NCBI GenBank assembly: GCA_022732885.1
Contig: JAIJTS010000003.1
Location: 54,443 to 118,442 of the forward strand
Origin: Atopobium sp.
Lineage (GTDB): Bacteria; Actinomycetota; Coriobacteriia; Coriobacteriales; Atopobiaceae
Length of the DNA stretch: 64,000 nucleotides
Reading direction: 5' to 3'
Below, piece by piece: positions 1 through 7,278 of the stretch (positions are counted from its first letter, which is position 1; the number at the start of each line of letters is the position of its first letter). The notes under the pieces were generated by a model. The model saw only the letters and a program-made list of their open reading frames with translations. It did no database searches and was not told where the DNA came from. Position numbers and translations under genes: made by a program.

Positions 1-114
1 CTTCTGTACAGAAATCAGATTTGGCAGCTCCATAGCTGCGGGAATCTTACTGAACGTCCTGCGTCCAGTATGCGCCTGAGGCGTGGTGAGGGAAGTCTTT
101 TTAGCGGTAGACAC
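1..114 (-). CDS. rpoB: RNA polymerase beta subunit, N-terminal 38 codons (partial)
   Basis: The minus strand reads GTG at 112-114 and stays open to the window edge. The encoded end contains MELPNLISVQK, the hallmark start of bacterial RpoB, the catalytic beta subunit that with beta-prime forms the polymerase active site. An AAGGAGGAC Shine-Dalgarno lies 6 nt upstream of the GTG, which decides the start. About 27 residues precede the conserved block, a little longer than in many families. The gene has its own promoter (166-194) and is separated from rplL by a terminator and about 800 bp, so it need not be read from the rplJL promoter. Only the first 38 codons are in the window. Confidence 0.93.
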   Translation of the reverse strand, partial: MSTAKKTSLTTPQAHTGRRTFSKIPAAMELPNLISVQK

Positions 115-165
115 CAGGTTGTCCTCCTTCAAAAGGGTGGAAGGTGGCAATTGTCGCAACCTAGT

Positions 166-194
166 AATTTAGTCAAGATTTTAATTTGCGTCAA
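166..194 (-). promoter_or_regulatory. Promoter of rpoB
   Basis: On the minus strand TTGACG (189-194) and TAAATT (166-171) are separated by exactly 17 nt, about 50 nt upstream of the rpoB start. A second weaker TTGACT lies just downstream. A housekeeping sigma promoter giving a short leader is inferred. Confidence 0.7.
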
Positions 195-404
195 CATAAA
201 AACACTTGATTTTTTAAGACGTTTTGACTATATTATCGCGTTTATGTTTTTCAACTGCACAAACGTTATGCTGCAGGTAAATCCTTAAATAGCTTGTCTT
301 TTTTATATGTGAAGATTTTATGAAGAAGTCCTATGAAGGCGGAAATCGCTTTCGGTGAGCAGCTCTCCCCCTGCTGTCTTGCTTTACACGGCGCTCCATG
401 CGCT

Positions 405-545
405 CCGAGCGCACGGGTTTCTCGCCAGGTGCAGGTACGAGCGCGGCTGCGAGCGCACGGGTTTCTCGCCACACGCACCAACCTTTTCCTGCGTGCGCAG
501 CTGCGAGCGCGCGGGTTTCTCGCCACACGCGCTAGCCTTTTGCTG
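405..545. repeat. GC-rich short repeat cluster carrying TTTCTCGCCA
   Basis: Three near-copies of a unit containing GCGCACGGGTTTCTCGCCA lie at about 410-427, 454-471 and 508-525, with GCTGCGAGCGC spacers. The local GC is far above the flanking AT-rich DNA. No protein with coding character is seen on either strand. The 300-870 stretch between the rpoB promoter and the rplL terminator contains only this cluster, AATCTTTT-type degenerate repeats around 590-665, and the 31-nt tandem repeat at 766-827. Confidence 0.7.
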
Positions 546-765
546 CGTGCGCCTAAAAAGTGCAAAGAATCTGTATTTGAGCCACCGAATCTTTTACAAA
601 ATCAGGCAAATCCACAGAATCTTTGATACTTTTAGGCAAAATCCACCGATTCTTTTAAGAAATCAGGCGCGAGAAGAACTAGGACAAGTCATCCTGAATT
701 CACGAGCAGCACACCGGATTTATGAGCCTGAAATGCACACCAAGTCTGAGCAAAAGTACTCAGAT

Positions 766-827
766 AAGGCGAGAAAAACAGGCAAATCACTCAGACATGG
801 CGAGAAAATCCGGCAAATCGCTCAGAC
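766..827. repeat. 31-nt tandem repeat, two copies
   Basis: Two abutting 31-nt units (766-796 and 797-827) share GGCGAGAAAA, GGCAAATC and CTCAGAC with 5 or so differences. Each carries the GGCGAGAAA core that recurs throughout the window's intergenic DNA. There is no spacer, so it is not a CRISPR. Confidence 0.75.
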
Positions 828-874
828 TTGATGTACTTTTCAGGCTACAACAAAGCCTTTCTCGCCAGGCAAAC

Positions 875-905
875 AAAAAAGAGGCCAGACTAAAGTCTGA
901 CCTCT
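875..905 (-). terminator. Terminator after rplL
   Basis: On the minus strand a GAGGTCAGACT / AGTCTGGCCTC stem with a short loop is followed by six or more T. It lies 24 nt past the rplL stop and cuts rplJL off from rpoB. Confidence 0.85.
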
Positions 906-928
906 TCAGTAAGCTATTTAGGAAGGAC

Positions 929-1309
929 TTACTTAAGGGTGACGGTAGCGCCAGCCTCCTCGAGCTGAGCCTTAGCAGCCTCAGCGTCCTCCTTCTTTGC
1001 GCCCTCGAGGACAGCCTTAGGAGCACCCTCGACGACCTCCTTTGCCTCCTTGAGGCCAAGGTTGGTAAGAGCACGGACAACCTTGATGACGCCGATCTTG
1101 TTGTCGCCGAAGCCCTCGAGGATAACGTCAAAGTTGGACTTCTCCTCTGCCTCCTCAGCAGCGCCACCAGCTACAGGAGCAGCAGCAACAGCTACAGGAG
1201 CAGCAGCGGAAACGCCGAAGACGTCCTCAAGCTCGTGAACGAGCTCAGAAAGCTCGAGTGCTGGCATCTCTTTAAGGGCCTCAATGATCTCATCTTTAGT
1301 GACAGCCAT
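929..1309 (-). CDS. rplL: 50S ribosomal protein L7/L12
   Basis: The 126-residue acidic protein starts MAVTKDEIIEALKEM and ends with the conserved C-terminal globular domain (KIGVIKVVRALTNLGLKEAK, about residues 70-90). It forms the ribosomal stalk dimers bound to L10 that recruit translation factors such as EF-Tu, which is also encoded in this window. An Ala-rich flexible hinge sits at about residues 35-55. A GGAG-type site precedes the ATG. It is the second gene of the rplJ-rplL unit, with a 132-bp gap after rplJ, and is closed by the terminator at 875-905. Confidence 0.97.
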   Translation of the reverse strand: MAVTKDEIIEALKEMPALELSELVHELEDVFGVSAAAPVAVAAAPVAGGAAEEAEEKSNFDVILEGFGDNKIGVIKVVRALTNLGLKEAKEVVEGAPKAVLEGAKKEDAEAAKAQLEEAGATVTLK

Positions 1310-1441
1310 GTCAATTCTCCTTTTTAAACGATGCAGCCTTTGTACTGCATCTGGGCAAAAGCCCGGCTTGTATAAGTACGATTGAGTGCATCTACACTCT
1401 CACGCGGTTTGCGCCAATGCGCGGGTACAACAAAACGTTGC

Positions 1442-1963
1442 TTATGCAGCGTTCTTCTGATCTGCGACTGCAGAAAGAGCGGTTGCGAGTCCACGAGCTG
1501 GACCAGCGCAAACCTGTGCAATACCGGTAAGTGGGCTTGCAACAACGAAGACAAGCTTTGCAATGAGCTCCTCGCGAGAAGGAAGATCTGCGTAAGCCTT
1601 TGCCTCGTCAGCGGTAAGTGCCTGACCATCAGCGATACCACCAATGAACTCAACTTTCTTGAGCTTCTTGGCCTCATCCTTGATGACCTTAGCGGCCTCG
1701 ACAGGATCGTTCTCATAGAAAACGTATGCGCAGGTACCGGCGAGCATCTCGTCAATCTCTGGCATACCAGCGTTCTTAAGAGCAATCTTGACGATGTTGT
1801 TCTTATAGACCTTCATGTGAGCGCCTGCTGCGGTAAGTGCGCGGCGAAGCTCCTGAGTCTCCTTTACGGAAAGACCACGATAGTCGATAACAAACAGGCC
1901 CTTGGAGTTGTCGAGAGAAGCGGAAACTTTCTCAAGCAAATCAACTTTAGACTGAGCTGGCAT
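1442..1963 (-). CDS. rplJ: 50S ribosomal protein L10
   Basis: The protein starts MPAQSKVDLLEKV and carries the L10 N-terminal rRNA-binding domain and the C-terminal helix that anchors L7/L12 dimers. It is 173 residues, normal for the family. The reading frame is open further upstream, but AAAGGAGGTG lies just before the ATG at 1961-1963, so that start is chosen. Expression is probably autoregulated: an L10-type leader with CCTGCCGAGGT and an attenuator hairpin lies between the promoter and this start. Confidence 0.96.
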   Translation of the reverse strand: MPAQSKVDLLEKVSASLDNSKGLFVIDYRGLSVKETQELRRALTAAGAHMKVYKNNIVKIALKNAGMPEIDEMLAGTCAYVFYENDPVEAAKVIKDEAKKLKKVEFIGGIADGQALTADEAKAYADLPSREELIAKLVFVVASPLTGIAQVCAGPARGLATALSAVADQKNAA

Positions 1964-2171
1964 GTAGTACACCTCCTTTATCATGTCTCAGGCACGAGCG
2001 CCAACAGGTGCGGCCCTCACATGAAAAGACCCCACTTTGGCAACCAAAGCGGGGTCTGGATGTACTAATCTCAAGACCACCTCGGCAGGCGGGAATTCCC
2101 ATTAAGCCTTGGATTCAAGGCGCCGGCTGTCTTTGGCAGCGAACGTGCAACTGCAAGACGTCTGTCTTGCG
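1964..2171 (-). ncRNA. L10 (rplJL) autoregulatory leader RNA
   Basis: The untranslated leader contains CCGCCTGCCGAGGTGGTC around 2075-2095, matching the CCTGCCGAGGT core that I know from ribosomal-protein L10 leaders, where the L10-L12 complex binds. It is followed downstream by a strong terminator-like hairpin (2023-2057) before rplJ. Feedback control of rplJL by free L10(L12)4 is inferred from the family. Confidence 0.75.
2023..2057 (-). terminator. Attenuator hairpin in the rplJ leader
   Basis: On the minus strand AGACCCCGCTTTGG and CCAAAGTGGGGTCT form a 14-bp stem (one mismatch) with a 3-nt loop, followed by TTTT. It lies inside the leader 60 nt upstream of rplJ, so it probably acts as a conditional terminator. 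Confidence 0.75.
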
Positions 2172-2177
2172 TGGGAT

Positions 2178-2206
2178 ATTGTGCAGCAAAAAACTATTCA
2201 AGTCAA
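2178..2206 (-). promoter_or_regulatory. Putative promoter of rplJ-rplL
   Basis: TTGACT (2201-2206) and CACAAT (2178-2183) on the minus strand are 17 nt apart, after the rplKA terminator and before the L10 leader. The -10 match is only moderate. Confidence 0.45.
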
Positions 2207-2345
2207 GGTTGAGCGCACAATTTCTTTCTCTTCACAAAAATTTGACGAGAAGAGCGGCTGTGCTGCTATGTACACGCTACAAGCCGTGCGCGCCGAATGT
2301 TCACCGCAAGCCGCATGCGCACCATAAGCAGATCAGCGCGGCAAG

Positions 2346-2379
2346 AAAAATCCGCTACCTGCAAGCAGATACCGGATTA
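2346..2379 (-). terminator. Terminator after rplA
   Basis: An interrupted ATCCG..CTGC / GCAG..CGGAT stem is followed by TTTTTC on the minus strand, 30 nt past the rplA stop. Confidence 0.7.
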
Positions 2380-2408
2380 AACGTGCTAGGTACTTCTAAG
2401 CGATTAGC

Positions 2409-3116
2409 TTAGTCCTCCATGAGGTTACGAACCTTGGTTGGATCAACCTTGATGCCAGGGCCCATAGTAGAGGAAATAGCAACGGTCTTGACGTACTTAC
2501 CCTTTGCGCTGGATGGCTTGACGCGGATAATCTCGGAGATCAGTGCGCCATAGTTCTCAACAAGCTGCTGGACCTCAAAAGAAGCCTTGCCGATTGCAAC
2601 GTGGCAGATACCAAAACGGTCTGCACGATACTCAACACGACCAGCCTTGAGCTCGTTAACCATCTTTGCAACATCCATGGTAACGGTGCCAAGCTTTGGG
2701 TTAGGCATAAGACCACGAGGACCAAGAACGCGACCAAGACGGCCAACCTTACCCATCATCTGAGGGGTTGCGATTGCTGCGTCAAAGTCAAGCATGCCCT
2801 TCTCGACCTCAGCGATGAGCTCGTCGCCACCGACGATGTCAGCGCCAGCTGCCTCAGCCTCGCGGGCCTTCTCGCCCTCTGCAAAGACTGCAACGCGAAC
2901 GGACTTACCAGTGCCGTGAGGCAAAGAGATAGAACCGCGAACGTTCTGGTCAGCCTTACGAGTATCAACACCAAGGCGAATTGCTACCTCAATAGTCTCG
3001 TCAAACTTAGCAGTTGCAAGCTCCTTAGTAAGGGTTACTGCCTCTTTTGGGCTGTAGAGATTTGCACCATCTACCTTGGCAACTGCATTCTTGTAGTTCT
3101 TTCCGTGCTTAGGCAT
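2409..3116 (-). CDS. rplA: 50S ribosomal protein L1
   Basis: The 235-residue protein begins MPKHGKNYKNAV and contains the L1 core including GRLGRVLGPRGLMPNPKLGT (about residues 125-144), the best known L1 signature. It binds 23S rRNA at the mobile L1 stalk and in many bacteria represses its own operon. Thirteen extra in-frame codons upstream are discarded because AGGAGG lies directly before the ATG at 3114-3116. It follows rplK with a hairpin in the 157-bp gap. Confidence 0.96.
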   Translation of the reverse strand: MPKHGKNYKNAVAKVDGANLYSPKEAVTLTKELATAKFDETIEVAIRLGVDTRKADQNVRGSISLPHGTGKSVRVAVFAEGEKAREAEAAGADIVGGDELIAEVEKGMLDFDAAIATPQMMGKVGRLGRVLGPRGLMPNPKLGTVTMDVAKMVNELKAGRVEYRADRFGICHVAIGKASFEVQQLVENYGALISEIIRVKPSSAKGKYVKTVAISSTMGPGIKVDPTKVRNLMED

Positions 3117-3230
3117 TATGTACCTCCTGTGGTTAGCGGGCGTCCGCCCTCCCACTCCTGCATCTTCCGCCTATAGTTACGCCCTCTTGGCAAGAAACCC
3201 AACTACGTGCACAAGCGTCGGATGCTCTGA

Positions 3231-3264
3231 CAAAACAACCGTCAGCCACGCAAATGGCTGACGG
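3231..3264 (-). terminator. Hairpin between rplK and rplA
   Basis: A 10-bp CCGTCAGCCA / TGGCTGACGG stem followed by TTGTTTTG lies 10 nt after the rplK stop. It looks like a partial terminator that would tune rplA against rplK. Confidence 0.65.
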
Positions 3265-3273
3265 GAGTAAACA

Positions 3274-3702
3274 CTACTCGGCGATGGTTACACCCATGGA
3301 ACGAGCGGTACCAGCGACGATCTTCTTTGCAGCCTCAATGTCGTTTGCGTTGAGGTCAGGCATCTTGATCTCAGCGATCTTGGTGAGCTGCTCCTGAGAG
3401 AGCTGGCCAACCTTATCGCGCTGAGGAACACCAGAACCGCCCTTGAGGTGAAGCTCCTTCTTAATGAGCTGAGCTGCTGGAGGAGTCTTGGTTACGAAGT
3501 CAAAGGAGCGATCCTCGTAAACAGAAATCTCGACTGGGATGATATCGCCAGCCTTGTCCTGAGTTGCAGCGTTGAATGCCTGGCAGAACTGCATAATGTT
3601 GACCTGTGCAGCACCCAGAGCTGGTCCTACTGGAGGAGCTGGGTTTGCCTGGCCTGCAGGAATCTGCAGCTTAATAAAGTTAACAACCTTCTTAGCGGGC
3701 AT
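3274..3702 (-). CDS. rplK: 50S ribosomal protein L11
   Basis: The 142-residue protein carries KLQIPAGQANPAPPVGPALG at the N terminus, the Pro-rich L11 signature, and a C-terminal rRNA-binding domain ending GTARSMGVTI. L11 forms the base of the stalk in the GTPase-associated centre and is needed for RelA-type stringent signalling. A GAGG site precedes the ATG at 3700-3702. It follows nusG in the usual secE-nusG-rplK-rplA order. Confidence 0.97.
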   Translation of the reverse strand: MPAKKVVNFIKLQIPAGQANPAPPVGPALGAAQVNIMQFCQAFNAATQDKAGDIIPVEISVYEDRSFDFVTKTPPAAQLIKKELHLKGGSGVPQRDKVGQLSQEQLTKIAEIKMPDLNANDIEAAKKIVAGTARSMGVTIAE

Positions 3703-3798
3703 GTTAAGCCTCCTGTTTGAATACGTTTAAGTCTATTCTCGCGCACTCCCGAGAAGCAATCCACAAGGGACGAGAAGTGCGGGATAAGCCGTTAGTTA

Positions 3799-4344
3799 CT
3801 AGTCTATCAGGGAAATCTGATCCATGGTGAGCTCAACCGGAGTCTCGCGACCAAAGATGGTAAGCATGACCTTGATCTTGCCGGACTCTGCGTTGACCTC
3901 AGAAACAGTTCCGTCAAAGTCAGCGAGAGGACCAGAAAGAACGTGAATTGCCTGACCGACCTCAATATTGGTTGCTGTACGCTTAGGTACAGGGCTACCC
4001 GTCTTCATACCGCCACGACGCATAATCTTATCGAACTCATCGCGACGCAGAGGAACTGGCTTGCCGTCAATGCCAACAAAACCAGTTACGCCTGGAGTGT
4101 TGCGAACAACAGCCCAGGTATTATCATCCAGCTCCATGCGAACAAGAACATAACCTGGGAAGACCTTAGACTCTTTGGTCTCACGCTTACCGCCGTCCTT
4201 GACCTCAGTAACTTCCTCAGTAGGAATCTGAATATCAACAACAGCACGCTCAAGGCCATAGGTCTCAATACGGTGCTCAAGGTCAGTTTTTACCTTGTTC
4301 TCATAACCTGAATAGGTGTGAACTACATACCAGCGCTTAGCCAT
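3799..4344 (-). CDS. nusG: Transcription termination/antitermination factor NusG
   Basis: The 181-residue protein starts MAKRWYVVHTYSGYENKVK, the NGN domain that binds RNA polymerase, and has a C-terminal KOW domain (EVGQAIHVLSGPLADFDGTV, about residues 127-146) that contacts Rho or ribosomal S10. The length is normal. It sits 3 nt after the secE stop, so the two are co-translated. Confidence 0.97.
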   Translation of the reverse strand: MAKRWYVVHTYSGYENKVKTDLEHRIETYGLERAVVDIQIPTEEVTEVKDGGKRETKESKVFPGYVLVRMELDDNTWAVVRNTPGVTGFVGIDGKPVPLRRDEFDKIMRRGGMKTGSPVPKRTATNIEVGQAIHVLSGPLADFDGTVSEVNAESGKIKVMLTIFGRETPVELTMDQISLID

Positions 4345-4347
4345 TGA

Positions 4348-4710
4348 TTATCCCCTCAGTCCAGTAAAGGCGACGAGACCAGCAACAATGCCAGTATCAA
4401 CCAGCCAAGTTACCAAGCCAAAGAAAATGATTGTTGCAATTACGGCCACAGAGAAACCAGCAAGCTCAGAGCTTGAAGGCCACACAACGCGGTGCATTTC
4501 TGTACGAACGCCTGCAAAATAAGCACCCAGGCGACCAAAGAAGCCAGGGTTAGCGTTACGCTGAAGGGACTTCTCCTGCTTCTTTGCCTCAGCCTTAGCG
4601 GCCTTAGCAGAAGTTTCAGGAGTAGCTTCAGCCTGAAGGGCCTCACGCTGGGCACGCTCTTCTGCGCGAGCCTTACGTACGCTCCTCTTATTGCGCTCCT
4701 TATTTGCCAT
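4348..4710 (-). CDS. secE: Preprotein translocase subunit SecE
   Basis: At 120 residues this is SecE with a long charged, Ala/Lys/Glu-rich cytosolic N terminus (about residues 1-60). It is followed by the conserved amphipathic GVRTEMHRVVWPSSSE helix and one membrane span (about 85-108). It is an essential part of the SecYEG channel. It starts downstream of the Trp tRNA and directly precedes nusG. Confidence 0.94.
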   Translation of the reverse strand: MANKERNKRSVRKARAEERAQREALQAEATPETSAKAAKAEAKKQEKSLQRNANPGFFGRLGAYFAGVRTEMHRVVWPSSSELAGFSVAVIATIIFFGLVTWLVDTGIVAGLVAFTGLRG

Positions 4711-4781
4711 CCTACGCTCCCTTGGATGTCATACTTACATACAAACCGGCCAACCCTTATGGGAAGGCCGGTGAAGTTATC

Positions 4782-4857
4782 TGGCAGGCCAGGAAGGACT
4801 CGAACCCTCAACAAACGGTTTTGGAGACCGCCGCTCTACCATTGGAGCTACTGGCCT
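4782..4857 (-). tRNA. tRNA-Trp (anticodon CCA)
   Basis: A full cloverleaf is seen on the minus strand: acceptor AGGCCAG pairs with CTGGCCT, discriminator G and encoded CCA. The anticodon loop is CTCCAAA with CCA. It lies between rpmG and secE, a position conserved in many bacteria. Confidence 0.96.
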
Positions 4858-4875
4858 AGAACGAACCCACCAAGC

Positions 4876-5025
4876 CTAGCGGGTCTCGCGATGTACCGTG
4901 TGCTTGTGGCACCATGGGCAGTACTTTTTCAACTCCATACGATCTGGGTTGTTGGACTTATTCTTGTCCGTAGTGTAATTACGACGCTTGCACTCAGTGC
5001 AGGCGAGAGTAACGAGTGTACGCAT
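4876..5025 (-). CDS. rpmG: 50S ribosomal protein L33
   Basis: This 49-residue frame encodes MRTLVTLACTECKRRNYTT and then CPWCHKH, giving the two CxxC pairs of the zinc-binding (C+) form of L33. A GGAGGATC site precedes the ATG at 5023-5025. It is the first gene of the rpmG-trnW-secE-nusG-rplK-rplA unit, driven by the promoter at 5081-5110. The C+ form implies zinc use. I did not see a second, zinc-free copy here. Confidence 0.95.
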   Translation of the reverse strand: MRTLVTLACTECKRRNYTTDKNKSNNPDRMELKKYCPWCHKHTVHRETR

Positions 5026-5080
5026 TGATCCTCCTGAACACGGTCACGAGATGTATTCTCGAAATGTGACGCGGTTGCTT

Positions 5081-5110
5081 AGATTAGCACCCAATACCCA
5101 GAGATGTCAA
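5081..5110 (-). promoter_or_regulatory. Promoter of the rpmG-secE-nusG-rplKA unit
   Basis: TTGACA (5105-5110) and TAATCT (5081-5086) on the minus strand are 18 nt apart, after the tuf terminator and 55 nt before rpmG. Confidence 0.75.
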
Positions 5111-5152
5111 TACTTTTCTCTGATTACTCTAGGCGTTCACATATTTTTTGAC

Positions 5153-5183
5153 AAAAAACCCGGCGCGCAAAAAGCACGCCGGG
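5153..5183 (-). terminator. Terminator after tuf
   Basis: A CCCGGCGTGC / GCGCGCCGGG stem with a 5-nt loop is followed by TTTTTT on the minus strand, 24 nt past the tuf stop. Confidence 0.92.
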
Positions 5184-5206
5184 CAACTTAGCAACTTTAA
5201 AAGAAG

Positions 5207-6412
5207 TTACTCGATGACGGTGGAAACACGACCATCGCCGACAGTGTGGCCACCCTCGCGGATAGCGAACTTCAGACCCTGCTCAAGAGCAATTGGGTGA
5301 ATGAGCTCGCAGCCAACGGTGATGTGGTCACCAGGCATAGCCATCTCTACCTTGCCACCGTTTGCATCGGTGAGCTCGTAGATGTCGCCGGTTACGTCAG
5401 TTGTACGGAAGTAGAACTGTGGACGGTAACCAGAGAAGAATGGGGTGTGACGGCCGCCCTCTTCCTTAGTAAGAACGTAAACCTCACCGGTGAACTTCTT
5501 GTGTGGAGTAACGGTACCAGGCTTGCAGAGAACCTGACCGCGCTCGATGTCCTCGCGCTTAACGCCACGAAGAAGAATACCAACGTTGTCGCCAGCCTCG
5601 CAGAAGTCCATGGTCTTACGGAACATCTCAATGCCGGTAGCAACAGAGCTCTGGGTTGGCTTAATACCAACGATCTCGACTGGATCGTTGAGCTTGAGCT
5701 CACCACGCTCAACACGGCCGGTAGCAACGGTACCACGACCAGAAATGGTCATGACGTCCTCGATTGCCATCAGGAATGGCTTCTCGTTGTCACGAGCTGG
5801 TGTTGGGATGTAGGAGTCAACAGTGTGCATGAGCTCACGGATGGACTCAACCCACTTCTCCTCGCCGTTAAGAGCGCCGAGAGCGGAACCACGGATGATT
5901 GGAAGGTCATCACCTGGGAAGTCGTACTCGGAGAGAAGGTCACGGGTCTCCATCTCGACGAGGTCGATGAGCTCGTCATCGTCGACCATATCGCACTTGT
6001 TCAGGAAGACAACGATGTAAGGAACGCCGACCTGACGTGCAAGAAGAATGTGCTCACGAGTCTGAGCCATAGGACCGTCGGTTGCAGCAATAACGAGGAT
6101 TGCGCCGTCCATCTGAGCTGCACCAGAAATCATGTTCTTGATGTAGTCTGCGTGGCCAGGGCAGTCGACGTGAGCATAGTGGCGCTCCCAAGTCTCGTAC
6201 TCAACGTGAGCAACGGAAATGGTAATACCACGCTGACGCTCCTCTGGAGCCTTATCGATGTTCTCGAAGGCGGTATAGTCTGCCTTGCAGCCCTCGGTCT
6301 CAGAGAGAACCTTGGTGATTGCTGCGGTAAGGGTAGTCTTACCGTGGTCGACGTGACCAATAGTACCGATGTTTACATGTGGCTTTGTGCGGTCAAACTT
6401 TTCCTTGGCCAT
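5207..6412 (-). CDS. tuf: Translation elongation factor Tu
   Basis: The 401-residue GTPase shows G1 GHVDHGKTTLT, the switch I RGITI, G3 DCPGHADY, G4 NKCD and the three EF-Tu domains, ending DGRVSTVIE. It delivers aminoacyl-tRNA to the ribosome. The frame opens at a TTG two codons earlier, but the GGAGG site is 7 nt from the ATG at 6410-6412, so that start is used. Three tRNA genes lie immediately upstream and are probably co-transcribed, the same layout as the E. coli thrU-tyrU-glyT-thrT-tufB operon. Confidence 0.98.
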   Translation of the reverse strand: MAKEKFDRTKPHVNIGTIGHVDHGKTTLTAAITKVLSETEGCKADYTAFENIDKAPEERQRGITISVAHVEYETWERHYAHVDCPGHADYIKNMISGAAQMDGAILVIAATDGPMAQTREHILLARQVGVPYIVVFLNKCDMVDDDELIDLVEMETRDLLSEYDFPGDDLPIIRGSALGALNGEEKWVESIRELMHTVDSYIPTPARDNEKPFLMAIEDVMTISGRGTVATGRVERGELKLNDPVEIVGIKPTQSSVATGIEMFRKTMDFCEAGDNVGILLRGVKREDIERGQVLCKPGTVTPHKKFTGEVYVLTKEEGGRHTPFFSGYRPQFYFRTTDVTGDIYELTDANGGKVEMAMPGDHITVGCELIHPIALEQGLKFAIREGGHTVGDGRVSTVIE

Positions 6413-6518
6413 TGCCAATCCTCCTTCTGGAACTAACCCTCGGGCTAGACCGTGGTGAAAAAACGTCTGTTTATACTCAACGGCGCAAATGTCTTAGACA
6501 TGTACGCCGCAAAGAGTC

Positions 6519-6595
6519 TGGTACCGGCGACTGGATTCGAACCAGTGACGTCACGGGTATGAGCCGTGTGCTCTAACCAGCTGAGCTACGCCGGC
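6519..6595 (-). tRNA. tRNA-Met (anticodon CAT, elongator type)
   Basis: The minus strand shows acceptor GCCGGCG, D loop AGCTGGTTAGAGC, anticodon loop CTCATAC, TTCGAATCC in the T loop, and an encoded ACCA end. It does not match the initiator tRNA fragment at 51939-51984. Confidence 0.94.
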
Positions 6596-6614
6596 ATAAA
6601 TGCCGCTTGAAAAA

Positions 6615-6690
6615 TGGAGCCCGCGACCGGATTTGAACCGGTGACCTCTTCGTTACCAACGAAGTGCTCTACCTACTGAGCTACACGGGC
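6615..6690 (-). tRNA. tRNA-Thr (anticodon GGT)
   Basis: Acceptor GCCCGTG pairs with CGCGGGC. The anticodon stem CTTCG/CGAAG carries GGT, and CCA is encoded. It is the middle tRNA between Tyr and Met ahead of tuf. Confidence 0.94.
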
Positions 6691-6691
6691 G

Positions 6692-6775
6692 TGGTGGGGA
6701 TACTTGGACTCGAACCAAGGAACCAATAAGGAGCGGATTTACAGTCCGCCGCAGTTGCCGCTGTGCCATATCCCC
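6692..6775 (-). tRNA. tRNA-Tyr (anticodon GTA)
   Basis: An 84-nt class II tRNA starts GGGGATA and ends TATCCCC-A-CCA, with anticodon GTA and a long variable arm. It is the first gene of the tRNA-tuf unit, one nucleotide from tRNA-Thr. Confidence 0.95.
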
Positions 6776-6884
6776 AAATGCCGTTTTCAAGTACTCTTGA
6801 AGCAATTTTGTACGCCGTTTACCTTGCAGTTTAACGTACGCAGAAGGTCTAGTTAAACTTCCGTATTACCTCGTAAGCGGGAAA

Positions 6885-6913
6885 ATATTACGATTGAATA
6901 AAAATCTTGTCAA
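6885..6913 (-). promoter_or_regulatory. Strong promoter of the tRNA-Tyr/Thr/Met-tuf unit
   Basis: TTGACA (6908-6913) and TAATAT (6885-6890) are separated by 17 nt on the minus strand, near consensus and fitting a highly expressed tRNA-tuf transcript. The rest of the 6776-7076 gap holds two TTTCTCGCCA motifs (6971-7003) and nothing coding. Confidence 0.85.
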
Positions 6914-6970
6914 CGTAATACACCCAACCGGGCGTATCTTATCAAATATTTTCCACAATTCCAACTGATT

Positions 6971-7003
6971 TTCTCGCCACAACTCCAAGCGGGTTTCTCG
7001 CCA
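6971..7003. repeat. Two TTTCTCGCCA motifs upstream of the tRNA-tuf unit
   Basis: ATTTTCTCGCCA and GGGTTTCTCGCCA lie 24 nt apart in non-coding DNA. They are members of the window-wide motif described in the findings. Confidence 0.7.
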
Positions 7004-7076
7004 AACGAATACTGGCTTTTGTAGTTGCCTATGAGATCCATACGCGATATGTCACGAATGCCCCAAAATTTGCACG

Positions 7077-7100
7077 AAAAAAGCCAGGCAATGCCTGGCT
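7077..7100 (-). terminator. Terminator after tRNA-Thr(TGT)
   Basis: AGCCAGGC / GCCTGGCT with a 3-nt loop is followed by TTTTTT on the minus strand, 12 nt past the tRNA end. Confidence 0.9.
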
Positions 7101-7111
7101 GAAAATTCAAG

Positions 7112-7187
<76 letters not shown>

Positions 7188-7278
7188 ATCAAGTGCAGAG
7201 GATATTCTATAGACTTTTATGGTTTTGGTCTAGTATCAATTTTTGAGAATTTTACTTCCAACATGCTACGCTTGCAGT

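Noticed and set aside
766..827. CRISPR-like tandem repeat
   Set aside because: The two 31-nt units abut directly without a spacer and no cas genes are present. The same applies to 23235-23300.
355..831. Possible gene in the rpoB upstream gap (158 codons)
   Set aside because: The protein is made of repeated RTGFSPHA-like units from the GC-rich repeats. No ribosome site and no homology recognised.
5246..6436. 396-codon open frame antisense to tuf
   Set aside because: It is an artefact of strong codon bias in tuf. It has no family match by eye and lacks a ribosome site. Similar long antisense frames at 30827-32212, 38235-39644 and 17919-18872 were rejected for the same reason.
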